Shown piece after piece: positions 22,101 through 35,745 of a DNA stretch of 64,000 nt. Under the pieces are notes generated by a model. That model worked only from the letters and a program-made list of their open reading frames with translations, did no database searches and had not been told where the DNA came from. Source of the DNA: Agrypnia vestita (lineage: Eukaryota > Arthropoda > Insecta > Trichoptera > Phryganeidae); the NCBI GenBank assembly GCA_016648135.1, contig JADDOH010002569.1, positions 1 through 64,000 on the forward strand, written 5' to 3'. The translations under genes were made by a program, and so were the position numbers. Each line of letters opens with the position of its first letter. The first letter of the stretch is position 1.

Positions 22101-22530
22101 ATGCAGTAATGGCGCACTTAGCTATAGCCATTCGGTCTGGTCGTGCGTACAGCACGCTGCATTACCGGCAGTGCATTGTATCGTCCACCACATGACCACA
22201 AAACCGTTTTAGCCGTCTAATCGAAAAATCAATTTTAGTTGTATACTTAGTGCACTGTCTCGCTTTCATTCACATTGTATTTATGGGAGTGCTTGTTCAA
22301 ATATTATTACTATTCAATCGACCTATTTGAATATTTATTATTGCGTGAATTTGGAATTTCTTTCGAGTGTTATAAATAAGCCTGAAAGTATTGAAACTAA
22401 ATTTATGCTCAACATGTGAGTGTATTTCACTTATGATACAATACATCAATTAACAGATTCGCAAGTGCTTTTCCTTTTTATCATAATCTACGATATTCCG
22501 TACCCTTGTGGTATTCTTATACCCTGTGAG

Positions 22531-22902
22531 CTAATGCTGCGGACACCGTGTATCCATAGGCCACAATAAGTAAACTTTTGTCCTTTTAGAAAGTTGTATC
22601 GAATCAATTTTCTTACAAACCCATTCTTCCCACCAATCAGCCGGGGCTCTTTTATGTCTCATCGATCGATTTCTTGTTGCCTTCGTTACTAACGACGGTG
22701 TCGGTGCATTGTGCAGGTATGTGAGCTCCACTACCTTAATCGCATTCTGTATGGTAATGTATACTTCAATAATTGAACCCTTCACAAAGGTTGAAAGATA
22801 ATCCTGACTGGAGGTCAGCTTGCAGGCCGCGCGTAGGGCGAGCGTGCTACCACACGATGCTTTATTTTCATCCTCTGTGTCTGTACCGTAAGAAAAGTAC
22901 AT
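22531..22902 (-). CDS. Possible orphan ORF, 123 aa
   Basis: An ATG-to-stop frame is among the longest unexplained ones in the window. It has A at -3, is moderately GC-rich for the region and encodes a hydrophilic protein with APADWWEEWVCKKID near the C-terminus. It has no recognised domain, signal peptide or membrane segment, and no neighbouring exon was found. It could equally be chance or a remnant of a mobile element. Confidence 0.18.
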   Translation of the reverse strand: MYFSYGTDTEDENKASCGSTLALRAACKLTSSQDYLSTFVKGSIIEVYITIQNAIKVVELTYLHNAPTPSLVTKATRNRSMRHKRAPADWWEEWVCKKIDSIQLSKRTKVYLLWPMDTRCPQH

Positions 22903-25900
22903 TTACACTGACAATTTACGCTCCCTTCAAACTTTGAATTTCTCATCTGCTCTGTAGAGAAAACGCATTAAGAGACGCGGACAGATTCTCATTTTAAACG
23001 CCCGCATCCACACGGTCGTGTCAATTGTTGCATTGAAAATTCAATGCACCACATTCATGTATGTATGCATTGTACATAGATGCACTCGGCAATTCAATTA
23101 CCGATATTTAGCTGATTCATTCTCTATCATTTGTGTGTGCGCCTGTGCTTGCATCATCGTATACCGTATCCTGTATTATTACCGGGTTATCGATACTCGT
23201 AATGGACTTTCTCCTTTTCTTAGTTATTAACCTTCATTTCAACTCTGATGGTCATTATTCTCTGCATCTCGGGTTCATTATGTAAAAGCCTTTGTTTGAT
23301 GCTAATTGAATAGATATTTCAATAGTTTCTCTACTTCCAATTAGAATGCGTAGAATACATTCTGTTTTGTTATTTTCTTTTAAGAGGAACCGCCCAGTTA
23401 ACGAGTCCAGTTAACCAGATAATCGCCACTTTGAGCTTCGGAATATGGTCGAGCTTATTCGAAAAAGTCTCAGTTGACGTTAAAATGTTATATTTGTTTA
23501 GGTCAAGAAATCGCTTCGTTCGTTAAAGTTCTCATAACAATTAATATTAAATAATAGTGTAGGACTAAACGGTTATTGTGTAAAGCGCCCTTCAGGTGAA
23601 ATATTTACGAAAATGGCGCTATTATCATCATTAGGATAGAAAAAATTAAAATTACGTGTCGCGTTTATCGCTTGTTATATTTTTGTTGTGATTTTTACAT
23701 TCCATCCATTGACACGACACAATTCGATTTGACAAATCACCGGATTCGTTTCTTTACTGCGATGACTTTCCCAAATCGTTGTTTTGTTTTGAAATTCTTT
23801 TTCGTGCTTCGTAGACAAACGCTATCTAGATATGCCCTTTGTTTGTTCTGCCTGTGTAGTATGTACTTTCAAATTGATTGCATGACGATGCTATTGCATC
23901 AATCGCAAAGTTTTGGAAGAGGGGGCTTTAAAGTTTTTCGGTATCTTGAATCATAATTTTCCAATTGAAATGTTTCCAAGTCGTTGTTTCGTTTCAATTT
24001 AATTTATTTTCGAGTAATTTATCTATGTATATAAGATTTCATAATTGGACAAACGATCAACGTAGGTCGTAGTTTTTTTCCTACTGTTTGAGTCGGTCAA
24101 TAAAAAAGTATATTTTATTGATCGAGTGAAGTACTCGGTAAAAATTGGTTTGATTTTGATTGATTATCGTTCCAATGACGGAACAAACCACACAGAATGA
24201 TCGATGTATTTTTCAGATCACAAATGAATTTATGAATATTAAAATGTTAGATTCATAATCAAGTATTCACATCCAATCAGCGACAACGAATTGTGTGTAG
24301 AAACAAAACATTGGATATAATTTTTTTCGTCTCAATAATTGATGTGTGCATTTGGCAGATTTGAAACCAATCTCGGTTGCCGGGTCGATCCACATCAATG
24401 ACCGCGGTCGCATTATACAATCGTATGATAGTTACAATAATTTATATGAAATAATCATCGGCACCGAGCGAGTTACGGTCTTAACAGTAAAAACACGCGA
24501 TTCCATTGTGAGCCGTCGCGGCGGCCGTTAGACGAAATGGTAATGGTTTAAATGAAGTAAAAACAGAATCCGTAGCCTGTTTAACATCCAGCAGTCTCCG
24601 TAATCGCCGCTCTGCCTACAGTTAGATTACACCGACTGTTCGCGCCTTCGCCGATCGTTCCATCTGCGATGGTGATCGCTCTTGTTGCGCAATAATTATT
24701 GTTCAGGCGACATTTTCCTTCCTTATTGCTGTGTGCTCTGAAGATGGGCAGTGGCCGTATTACGTGGGAAACGAAACGATAAATAAATATCATTAATCCT
24801 CGATACGCCATTGGCGTTAATGTTTAACAGCATTTTCGATGTTAGCATACCCAATTAGATTAATTTAGTGAGGCATTAAACTACATTTTTTAAATGAAAA
24901 AGCAATTGATTTTCAAGTTGCAGTTTTTTAATATAGTTCTATGATATTTAAAACAAATTATAATAGATAAATCAAATAAATAGAAAGGTACGTAAATAAA
25001 AAAACTCTATCCATCGTAAATATTGCAATATAATGTCGACAGCTATTTGAAAATTGAATAATAAATGTATGAAATGTTATATATTTATATCTCACATTTT
25101 TTTAAGATCTTAAAGACTTAAAATCGTATAAAGAATTGGGACACTTTTCACTGAAATAACTTCGCCCACGGTACGAACAATTATCAGCACAAAGTACATG
25201 TGAATTCATGGTGATAGATTATTATAGATATTCAATAATATTAACTTTGTTATCTCTACCTGAGTTGAATCATTTTTACATTAATCTCTACAGTGTAAAC
25301 GCTAGATCCATCAATAATATACAAGTGAATTAATTCAATAATAAATAATGTTTTGAATAATTCGCGTGCGGGTTATTTCTTTGAAATACGTAATTTTTTT
25401 ATCATATATATTATACGTAACGTTATGAAATTAAATACAATGAATCTTCGTCTTATTTATTAAACTTGTTTTTTTCATACCTTTTCAAACGTTTAGGGTA
25501 TTCTATCTACTTATATCGTAGGTAGTAGAATTCTGTTACATAATAGTGAATTGAATCATGCATTTTATCGATTGAAAACTCTGGGGACTTACCCCCGAAG
25601 CCGTCTTCAATTTATACGCTTGTATTGAGATAAGCTGCGTCACTTTTGATACTTGTCATTTTGGGGATCACTTATGTGCGAAGAAAAAGTATCTTGACAT
25701 CTTAAATATATGAAGAATATAGGAAAAGCAAATAATAACAAAATGTTTACTCAATTCTATAATGAATTGTAAACCCTCCAAGGATATCTGATACTACTAT
25801 CTACTCAAATGACTACTCTGAATATTTGCACAATTCTCTATAATCTTGAATAATGTCGTTTGTGAACACCGTGTAATTTAAAAAATAAGGGTATTATTTG

Positions 25901-27204
25901 TATTTTTTGTAATGATGGAGAGCTTTTATTTAGTGAATGGAATTGTCCCCTATATTTGGTCGTTAGTATTATTGAATAATACGCACAAAATCAATATCTA
26001 TGTTAGCCCTGGAATATAAATAATAATAATGTCCTAATTTCGTTATTAACAATCACACGAATTACACTATATCTCTAATTATTAGGAACTGTTGTATTTT
26101 ATTAACTCATCCGCTACCTAATTCCTGTAAATATTAATAGTTACGAGTGTATTAATAACAGTAGTGAACGGTTGGTTACCCTGGGTTATCGATTTGAAGC
26201 ATTATATTTATGCAGAATCAAAGGATTTTTAAATTAGGTAATTATTAATGCAAAAATTATGACATTTAGTTTCGTTTTTAAAATCATTATAGGTTCATCA
26301 TACATGATAACATATCATTACTTTATAAAATATTTATATTTTGATATTTTGCCGAAAAAAATAGCTCTAGACCCTGTTAGCGTTTCGCTCATTTAGTGTG
26401 TTTTGGCTATTTTAATAGTTGTTATTATGCAGATCTCGTTCCGTAATCTCTGAATAATTTTTCTATGTATTGTGTAGCATTTCAAAAAGTAACATCCCTC
26501 TTAATTATCACGACAAAAAATATTACTTCTTTTTTGCGTTTTTATCATACCATATTACACATTCGGCTTTTGTTCCATGTAAATCATATTATCGACCCCG
26601 TTGCGGCGATACCTAACAATTTTCCAATATTTTTGGTGGCAATCCAAGCGTAAAAATTTATAAATCTCACAGTCGTTTCGGGTTCTTCGTTCTCCCCTAT
26701 TTTCCTACCCCGTCTACGCCCACTTCTATCGATTTCCCTTCACTACAAATCAACACGCCGCCTCACTTTGCGGCGGGGGACAATGTTGATATTGGACGAC
26801 CGAAGAGCGTCTTCCATTCACCGGGTGCTTCGTCATCAGATAGCGTTGAAGGCGTTACAGCTATTAGATTCAACATTGAAGGCGAAGGAACCGTGGAACT
26901 GAATTACTTCTGCCATAAAGCAATATGAATTCCCGGGGGGTGTAGTTGATTTCTTAGTTTATGGTTCAAAGCGTTCCTCACAATTATGGCGGCATTACAT
27001 TTTTTACAAGACAAACAAAAGGATGCGAGTCCAAGATTCTTCATTCTTTGTTTATCCTCACATATTCACATTGAAATGAAAACAACCATTTCTTCAAAAT
27101 TGTTTCATTTCATTTATTGATATATTATAGCTGCAATCCTTCAGGAATGACGGAACATTGATTCGCGTATTTGCAAAGCCCTAGTATTATATTTATAGTA
27201 TCGT

Positions 27205-27245
27205 TTTGCTGGCCCGGGGTTCAAGCCCCACCTCCGGCTGTTTAA
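27205..27245 (+). repeat. B-box-like tRNA-derived fragment
   Basis: GGGTTCAAGCCCC is flanked by short GC-rich complementary arms (ggcccggg and cacctccggc), resembling the 3' half of a tRNA or a SINE head. No acceptable A box or cloverleaf was found upstream, so it is not called a tRNA. Confidence 0.35.
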
Positions 27246-27344
27246 TTTCTTTTTTTGCCGTGAATTCGAACGAAATTACGGACGTTTCACGAAGTTACGG
27301 GGACAACGAAATTATTTTCTTTGATCACAATTACACTTTTTATA

Positions 27345-27400
27345 CATAACTTATAACGCCCCACTAGGTAAAACCTGTTCTGGGGCAGTTATAATTAACA
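27345..27400 (+). repeat. Short conserved repeat (cactaggtaaaacctgtt), copy 1
   Basis: ataacgccccactaggtaaa, cctgttctggggcagttat matches 61585-61625 (ataactgtcacactaggtaa, cctgttatgtggcagttat). Each copy is itself an imperfect palindrome, so this may be the terminal hairpin of a mobile element. Confidence 0.5.
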
Positions 27401-27441
27401 ATTTAATAGTTTTCTTATTCTAGGTTGAATCAAATTATATA

Positions 27442-27686
27442 ATATGAGTCGTATAGAATTAAAAACAGCAATCTGACCTTTTAATGATTCGCGTGTTTAG
27501 TTTTATTAAAAATCTCAATTTAATGTATTTCACCTATTTTTCTGTGAGATTTGTGTGTGAATTTTTTTGATTTATTAGAAAAATAGGTGAAATACATTAA
27601 TGCGCGAGTGTAAAAGCTAAACATGCGATATCAGTGCGAATCATTAAAAAGTCAGATTGCTGTTTTTGATTCTATACGACTCATAT
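27442..27686. repeat. Palindromic MITE, 245 bp
   Basis: The left end (atatgagtcgtatagaa, aacagcaatctgac, ttaatgattcgc) is repeated in reverse complement at the right end. The inner part also pairs (aatgtatttcacctattttt with its inverse), leaving only a short loop near 27565. No ORF. Confidence 0.8.
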
Positions 27687-28489
27687 AAGAAAACGAGAAA
27701 GAAAAAATATATACAAGGTTAGATCATGGATCACATCCTCAGCACGCTTTCTCCCTGATTTTTTTAGTCAATTTACTATTTGGTATATTTAAAATACCTA
27801 CCTGTTTTGTAGTTTCCTTATTTTCGTCAGTTAACTTAAAAATTAAATAAAAAAATAAAGAAACACAGAAGGGGTAATGAAATTAATGTGTTTTTGTCCA
27901 AAATAGGTTTTTGTTCATAATAGAGTCTATTTTGATGAGCCATCAAAATTGATTCCACTTGCTTGCCTTGTGCCACGTGTTTGTTGGTTTATATGCTTTT
28001 TCTTTATTGTGAAATTTTGCATGAAATTCTGTCCACACACATTCACTTTCAACCTTCCGCATCTCTGAGATGAATGTTTCCGTTGATGGTGTGAATCTTC
28101 ACTTCTCTATGATGCACTTCCTTTTAGAGTTACTTATCATAAATCCTAATAATCACCCCGTTTTCCCGCAAGAGTAGGCAGAGAGGATAGAATGGCACTC
28201 TTATATGTCCTGGCACGCCACTTTCGTCTCGTCCACTTCCGTACATCTTCTCATGCACGCTCTCTAATATTCGGTTTATCTGATCATGTCACGTCTTTAC
28301 CGGATGTTCTCTGTTCCTGCTGCCTTCAACGCCTCGTATATTTTCTTTACCATCCTCTCCGTGTCCTGTCATCATCCCAGTGATCCTTTTTGTTATTTTA
28401 TCTACTGAGCTACAAAATTAATTTGATTACATTTAAATTAAATCATCAAATATTAACAGACGCTTTCGACTGCAAATTTGTTAAGATGA

Positions 28490-28665
28490 CATCATTTCTG
28501 TATTTAGGTTAATAATAAATTACACCTAATGATGAGAAGGATTGCTCCTCTCGAAACTATACAATATTTGTGATAAATTTAACTCAACGTGTGTGCATTG
28601 CAAAGATTAATTTAGTTTAAATTAAAATAATCATGTTGCACCACAACGTAACTGCCATATCAATT
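28490..28665 (+). repeat. Interspersed repeat family (gaaactat..gataa..aactcaa), copy 1
   Basis: It contains attacacctaatgatgagaa, gctcctctcgaaactat, gataaatttaactcaacgtg and tgcaaagattaatttag. Related copies are at 30965-31080 (minus) and 35600-35745 (plus). The tgatgatg..ctctcgaaac layout resembles 3' tails of retroelements, but no coding part is present. Confidence 0.55.
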
Positions 28666-30964
28666 AATAATTTTGTATTCTGTTGTTTAACCCGCAGACG
28701 AGAATTTTACTTGCATACGCAAACATTCATTCATTTCTCCCTTTAATGTCGGTTTTGAATTTGTATTCTAGCAGTTGGTACAAGTACGCAGACACTTAAT
28801 TTCGACATGCTTTGGTCCATATAAATATTTCCCATTTTAAGAGGTCCTCTGAGGGTTTTATTTTATTAGAATTACGGTCCCCTTATTTTCACCCTGAATA
28901 TCGGACTAAGTGGGTATTGTAAGGATTCTGAGGGGAATCAAACATTCGGAACAGGACTGGGGTGTGAGGCATCGGGAATACAAACCGAATACCATTATTA
29001 TTTTCATTTGTCATGTACGCAATGTGGAGAAAATTGTTTGTCGTGCACGCGACATTCTAGCAGCGGGACAGTATTGTAATCATCGACTCTGTGGTTGTTT
29101 GCGTTTCGTTCATTATTCAAAAATGACCATTAACTTGCGTTATGTAAGAAATGAACCAAACTTACTACGCAACTTACTTCAAAATTAGGTAGGTAGTCGG
29201 TCCAAAAAGATGCGTGTCATGATTCATTAATAGTTATCTCTTTCTAACGCTTATTAGTTATTATTTATTTTTTAATTAAAATATAATCACTAGGATTTTC
29301 AGCTTATATGACCAGCTGTGTTATCAGGACGTGGATAGGGTGGATCTGTTTAGCACTTTTTTGAATAAACAACTTTAAGAAGAAAGTCCTCACCAACGTA
29401 CACATTTACCATTAGTCGCTCACTTGTGTACTTCGAAACTTCCGGCTTTGCATATTGACCACAATAAAGTGGTTTAACGCGGTTTCTCATATTTGGAGAA
29501 TTTTCAGGTTCGTATCCCGATGGTAACCAAATATTTTGTTCGGTAGATGGATTTTTTATGTTTATCTTTGTTTGATTTATCTAATTTGTTTTATATGTTA
29601 AAGAATTGTTCTAAAATTCTCTAAAAGTTCTAAAATTTATTATTTCTAATTTATTATTTATTATTATTAATTTATTATTTCTAAAAGTTCTAAAATTTAT
29701 TAAATTAATAAAAGAAAAGTTCTAAAATTGCAACATCACAATACAATGTGTATTCCATAATTTTTTAAATAATTTCTAAACTTGCTAGCTTATTAATACC
29801 CTATTGCTTTTTCATTAGGAATGTACTTAAACCTCACCCATGTTATTAATCAGTCTGAAAATGAACGTTTGCTTAGTCATCTCGCCACACCTGTTCCCGT
29901 GTGACGCGTCTATAAGGTTTTTGCACACTGGCAACCATAATAACATGCTTCGGGTTTGCCCTTTCGTCTCTTTATCGTCGGCTGTCATCAGCCGGAGCAC
30001 GTGCTCGTACTTTAATGTTCCTCGGCTCCGTGAGAAACGCCAGCGCCACTATTGAAGATGAGAAATTTGATTGATAGCTGCGGAGATCGATTAAAAAGTA
30101 ACCGGACTGCGGTCAGAGGTAATATTCCGTCCCCTCCGCCCTTAATTCGGTGGATTTTTGTTTCTACTTTTAATACCAGCTTGGAATGTTAGTGGTGGAA
30201 AATGGGGATCTCAAATCTGAAAAGAAAAGAAATTTTCTTGTCTCTTCTGCTAACAATTTTGCCTTGACTCAGAATGCAGAAACCGCCCGTAGATCCACAT
30301 CTCAAATGCTTTTAAGTCGTTTTAGTATTGTTTCAGTGAGTGTGATGACTCAATTCAATATAAAAGAAGTACAGGGAAAACGCAGTGTCATAAGGTTTTC
30401 ATTTGCAAATTTAATTTAGGTCACGACGGTATTTAATTTCCACAGAAGGGTCCCATTTTCCGTTTAATACGCATCCGTAGTTTATTTCATCTACTCTTTC
30501 TGGTCTAGTCTGGTCGTTTTTCGAAGATCATGTATTTTGTCTCTTTTGCGTTTAGTTTTTTTTTGTTTCATATTTATTTATATTTTTGATACTTATTACA
30601 TAGATACATATGCCAAACTGCACAGTGTTTTACGGCAACTTTGAATAAATAAATAAATAAATAATTAATTAATTTCATTAAATTAAATAAGGCAAGTTGA
30701 AGACCGTAAGCTTCGCTTGCATTAACTACTCGTGTCAGTGGTACTTGGAGACCTTCCAATGAGTCCTCCGGGATCATCGTCCGCGTAACGAAGGTTATTT
30801 AATTTATTCGCATTATTACCACGCCTTCCTCTGCTTTGTAGAACCTTAAGTTCATTGATCTTCTACCTTCGCTTTTACATTTTGATGCCCATACACTTTC
30901 CCTTTATTCGGATATCCTCATCCTCAATCCAAGCTGTTTTTAGAATTATAATTTAGAGTAAATT

Positions 30965-31080
30965 TAAGATTGTAACACACACGTGTTGAGTTATTTTATC
31001 ACTTCTATAGTTTCGAGAGGAGCAGCCCCACCCATCATCAGGTGTGATTAATAACTAACCTAAAAACAGATTAGGGTATA
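30965..31080 (-). repeat. Interspersed repeat family, copy 2
   Basis: On the minus strand it reads aggttagttattaatcacac, ctgatgatggg, ctcctctcgaaactatagaa and gtgataaaataactcaacac, matching the copy at 28490 in order. Confidence 0.55.
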
Positions 31081-33136
31081 CCTACTAATAGGGGAGCGGG
31101 TCGTGTGTGGGGAGTATTTCTTTAATCATTAACGGGAACAAGCCTAACATCGGGGACGTGTAGTGATGGTATTCATAAGATTACATTCCATTAATGACCA
31201 AAAAATGGCTTCTAGAATTTATATAATTTTAACACATTGAACCTTGTCATACGCTTATCAAACAATATTGTTGAAAAACATTCCCTTTTTTTCATATATA
31301 AATTCTTGATTTCTTTCTCCCTTTGGTGTAAGGACTAAAGCAAATTAAATAGTGTATACCCTTGAATTAATTAAGAAGTAGATTGATTTATGCACTATTA
31401 ATAGTGCATAAATCCATAGTATCTGGACTCTACGTAGAAAAATTATGTTGAAAATGGTGCAGAGTTCGTGTATTGATGATACGGGATAGAAAGATCGCTC
31501 TCCCGCGGTCCAGATGAGTCTGCGGCTGCCTAATTGGGCACGATCACCTAAAACACGTGTGGCGCGAAACGTGACGGCACCGTGTGATGTAAATCCATTA
31601 AATGGATGCTGTAATGTGCGCCTAGACTCCTCGAGTCGCGGATGCGCGGTTTGCATAGCCACTCGTTATTACTTACAGCCTTCTCGTGATGCACCGGGAG
31701 GCGCTGCGGCTGCTGTGGTCAGGCATGTTCTACGCTTTCAAAATGATAATTTAACATTTGTTTATTAATTTAAAAATATAATGACTTCTATACAAATTAG
31801 AATCCTTTCCAAAAGCCCTCGTTTAATATAACACGTGTATGACAAAATCCCTACATTCTCAGTCATTTATCGGTGAATCGGTCAAACTCTGAGTTCATTA
31901 CCGATTTACCGGTCGTCATGAAGGTGTCAAAAGTGGATATTATGGCATATGGCAAAACGACAAATTTCTGACCTAACCTCACAGGTAAGGAAATCATCAT
32001 TTTAATATTTGGTGAAATTGCAACGACTTAATATTAAAAGAGTACGGTGGACTGGTCTTAACGAAACTTCAGAGGATACTAAAAAGTATTTGACAAAAGA
32101 CAGAATAGATAGCCGCCAAGGATGAATAAAATAATAATCTATAAAGTACCGTAAGCGTGATCTGTGTTTTACGCGATGACTAGTCTCAGATCCCCAACGC
32201 ACGTGGTATCGTAGTTTAAAAATATTATTATATAGTACATTATAAGTGAAAAATGATTTACCGAAAATACCGGTATTTGGAAATTTATTTACCGGTAATT
32301 CTGTAATGGAATTTAGCCACACTTACGGATAAACCGGTTTACCGAAATCTGTTAATGCATGCCCTAGTCGTATCTATCAAATATCCACATAAATCAGTTC
32401 GTAAATTTATGATGTAACGAATTTCGTTAACCAGTGTAACGAATGTTATTCGATGTAACGAATTTATAACACGTAATGTAGGCAACACTTAATACGTGTA
32501 TGCGAGATGGCAAATTGGAGAAGCGCGACGTTTTAGTTTCTCCGGATTTTATGACTTTAATTTTGAAAATTACTAATGAAATCAAGTTTTTTGAAAACCT
32601 TATATATGTAGTACGATATTGTTATCAGAACATTAATCATTGCAAATCAAATCCATACACATGTTTTAAACGATATTCACCTTGAAAATATTCCATTATT
32701 ACAACACGTGCACCGTCAACAACGATCTTCTTGAGCCGTAATTTTCACCATTGCCGTCTCGTCGTCAGAGGAAGTCTTCCTGTCATATACAGGAAGTTTT
32801 TGCATACAACATTATCCAGAATTTCGAATTTTTTGTTAAAATTGAATGGCGTAAACGCTAATGTGGTTTCTTACTTTTATTAATTTTCAAATCTGTGACG
32901 TTTATTTCCTGAAGAAACATTGTGAGGGTGCGGTATCACCAGGAACAATACTACAGTGTATGTGTGGCAAAATTGGTTTCTCTCGTGACCGTAAGTCTAC
33001 AAGCCCACAAATCTGGAATGCCCGCGTCCTCGCGTGCCGTCTCCGCGACCGACCCATACACACCTACAAAGGCGCCGGCATACACACACACACAAATACA
33101 TACGTGCAAGACAACATTTAATTTTTTTTGTCAGGT

Positions 33137-33640
33137 AAGGCCCGGTTGCGGCATCTGAAGTAAATTTTTCTCGAGTAAAATTAACCCGAGTAACTTTTTT
33201 TACCATCAGCTGAGAGTAAACTCGATTTCGGGTTGCACAAACGTCTTTTTTACCACTGTCAAACCAATAATAAGGCTAATAGGGTGCCAAGCGGAATAAA
33301 CCTCAGGTACAGTAGCCGGCAAACATCTTGAAATTTTACGGCGCAGTGGGGGGAGGTTTGCGCATGTACCATTCCACCAACGAGACCCAAATTTTGTCTT
33401 CTGCGCATTCCCCCACTACGCCAAAAAATTTAAGGAAGTTTGCCGTCAACTGTACCAACGTTTTTACCTTTATCCACCGATATTGGAGAGTAAAAAAAAA
33501 AGTTACTCATGTATGTACTTCGGCGAGTAAAATATTTTTTACCATCGATGGCGTAACCCGATTTGGCAAACCCGTAAAGGTAAAAAAAGTTACTCGAGTA
33601 ACTTTTTTTACCTTTACTTTAGATAGTGCAACGCATGTTC
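33137..33640. repeat. Composite inverted repeat (gagtaactttttttacc family)
   Basis: The left part (aaggcccggttgcggcatct, cgagtaactttttttaccat) is mirrored at the right (ggtaaaaaaagttactcgag, tttagatagtgcaac). The words gagtaa and ttactc recur several times inside. This fits a MITE or two nested copies. Confidence 0.5.
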
Positions 33641-35599
33641 AAAATTACATTGATTCTCTTAATTCACCGATTTCCTAAATTGATTTGAAGCATTTTGGTT
33701 TAGCACGAGTTTAGCATCTTCCAACGGTTTGCATTCACTGATTTGCCGATGGCTCAATAGGCGCTTCCTCACTGAAGAATGCTCTTTCATTGTTCATATT
33801 TCGCTATCCGTGTGAACCGGATGGTCGTTCATGATTCTGTCCATATACGTTAGTAATAAGTATTACACTAAGCGTGGTGTAGATGGAGATTAACACAATG
33901 CTGTGCTTGTTGTGCGATTATCACTTTATTGTTTTTAGCAGTTTATTTTTTATTAATTTCTTTTATAAATCGATTTCGCAGATATTTTTATACCCGTCAA
34001 AACACCGCCGTCCGCGCAACAGTTTATAAATCGACGCGTATCGTTTCGTGGGAGAGTATATTTTGTTAGACAGTATTATTTATATTTCCAGTGCTCGGGA
34101 GCGAGAATATAAGTGGCCACCTTTCATCGAAGCGTCGCAATATCGAGCTCCTTGGTTTTTGGGGCATGGGAACAGATTAGTCTCGTTTGTTTTTGAACAG
34201 ATTCCTTTACGCAATCGAGGCACTTGCCAAAAGTTTTAGGCACTTTTTGATGTACTTACGGATGCAGCGATCTTACTCACCTGAAGCGAGTTGGTTTTGC
34301 ATTTCTTCCGTATTTAACACTTTCTCCGCTTTTTTACACGTAAACTGGTTAATCATAAAGCATCTTTGACTGCACGCGTTTCAACTTTTACAAGGGAATA
34401 AATATCGATAAAAAGTTTAAACCTTAAACCAGTTAGTTCTCTTTCCTTCACTGGTTGTACTAGCATCTTCTCATTAAATTAAGATTCGCTTTGCCGTTGC
34501 ATTTAATTTGAAAATTATATTGTTTAGCATTGCATTTAATGATTTAATTTGATAATTGCTTATTGCTACTGTGGACGCTTCGTGGTTAAGGTTAAATTTA
34601 TAAAATTGCATTTAGATATACAACAACTCAATATTATACATTTTCGCGGAACTATGCATCGCTTGCTATTAATCAATATAATATATAACACAGTAAAAAT
34701 TTAGGCTTGTGACAAACATTTATTATTTTTTCCTATTCCAACCAAGTCAAATTCATGTTGATGGAAGAGAGAGCCTTAAACTCTGTGAGTGAATTTATAG
34801 AAAATTTAGTTGTCATCATATGTTTGTTATTAACTTCACTTTTTCCTTCGTATCTCAAAGTACACTTTTTCCTTCGTATTTCGCCATCTAAAAGTTCAAT
34901 CTGATCTACCTACATTTCATATTATATCCCGATTCTCGCTGTTTTTTTGGTGAAAACGAAAACTCGAAAATAAAAATGGCGGCGATCTATAATTTAACCG
35001 TCGAAGGGACGCTCTAAAATGATTGCTATTTAATTAGATCTTTTTTGTGTCTGATGAATATTATCCTTAAAAATTAAGACTCGGTTTATCGCGGGCGGAA
35101 AGTTTGTTTAGAAAGTGAAAAAATAATAAAATATCTTTAAATAATCAATACATATTTTTATTTTTTCCCAATGTGACATCTTTATGTTGTTGTAATTTAC
35201 TGACGCCGCGCCTGTACGAATGTAACATTTTTATCTTGTTTGTGATTGACTGTGTGTCATGCATATGCGAGGGCATCAATCGAAGTCTTCAATAAGGATT
35301 GAATGTTTGAGCCTGTATATATCAAAATATATCACTAATTTCCTATCTAAATAATATCTCTTTATACTGACTATAGCTTTCTTGCATTCTTTCTTCATTC
35401 CAATCTGACTGAGGGTGACAATCTAACACTTTTCTCTTTCACCGGCATAATAGGATAAAAGAACATGGTAAATTTTGTTAAATGTCTACACTAGCAGACA
35501 TCAAGAGCAACCAATAAATTTTGTCTTGAACTATGATAGATAATCTCTTAGTTCTGGCATAATGGTGGGAGATTTTTGGGAAGTAGCATTGATATTAAT

Positions 35600-35745
35600 A
35601 ACAGGTTAGTTTCAAATTACATTGATGAGAGGGACTATTCATCTCGAATCTATACTAGTGATAAAATAACTCAATGTGTGCGTAGTGCAAAGTTTAGTTT
35701 GATCTAAATTAAATAACCATGCTGCACCGCAAACGAACTCCAGAT
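35600..35745 (+). repeat. Interspersed repeat family, copy 3
   Basis: It contains gtgataaaataactcaatgt, gtgcaaagtttagtttgatc and ataaccatgctgcaccgc, aligned with the copy at 28490-28665. Confidence 0.5.

Larger units (their letters stand above)
17933..27441. other. Large AT-rich region without a convincing gene
   Basis: Most of this is ordinary AT-rich sequence, perhaps intron or intergenic. It includes a truncated MITE at 18945-19150 and one minus-strand ORF of uncertain status at 22531-22902, listed separately. GC-richer stretches (18,600-18,800; 21,900-22,200; 24,600-24,760; 26,690-26,850) have broken frames. No tRNA, rRNA or other RNA gene was recognised. Confidence 0.4.
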
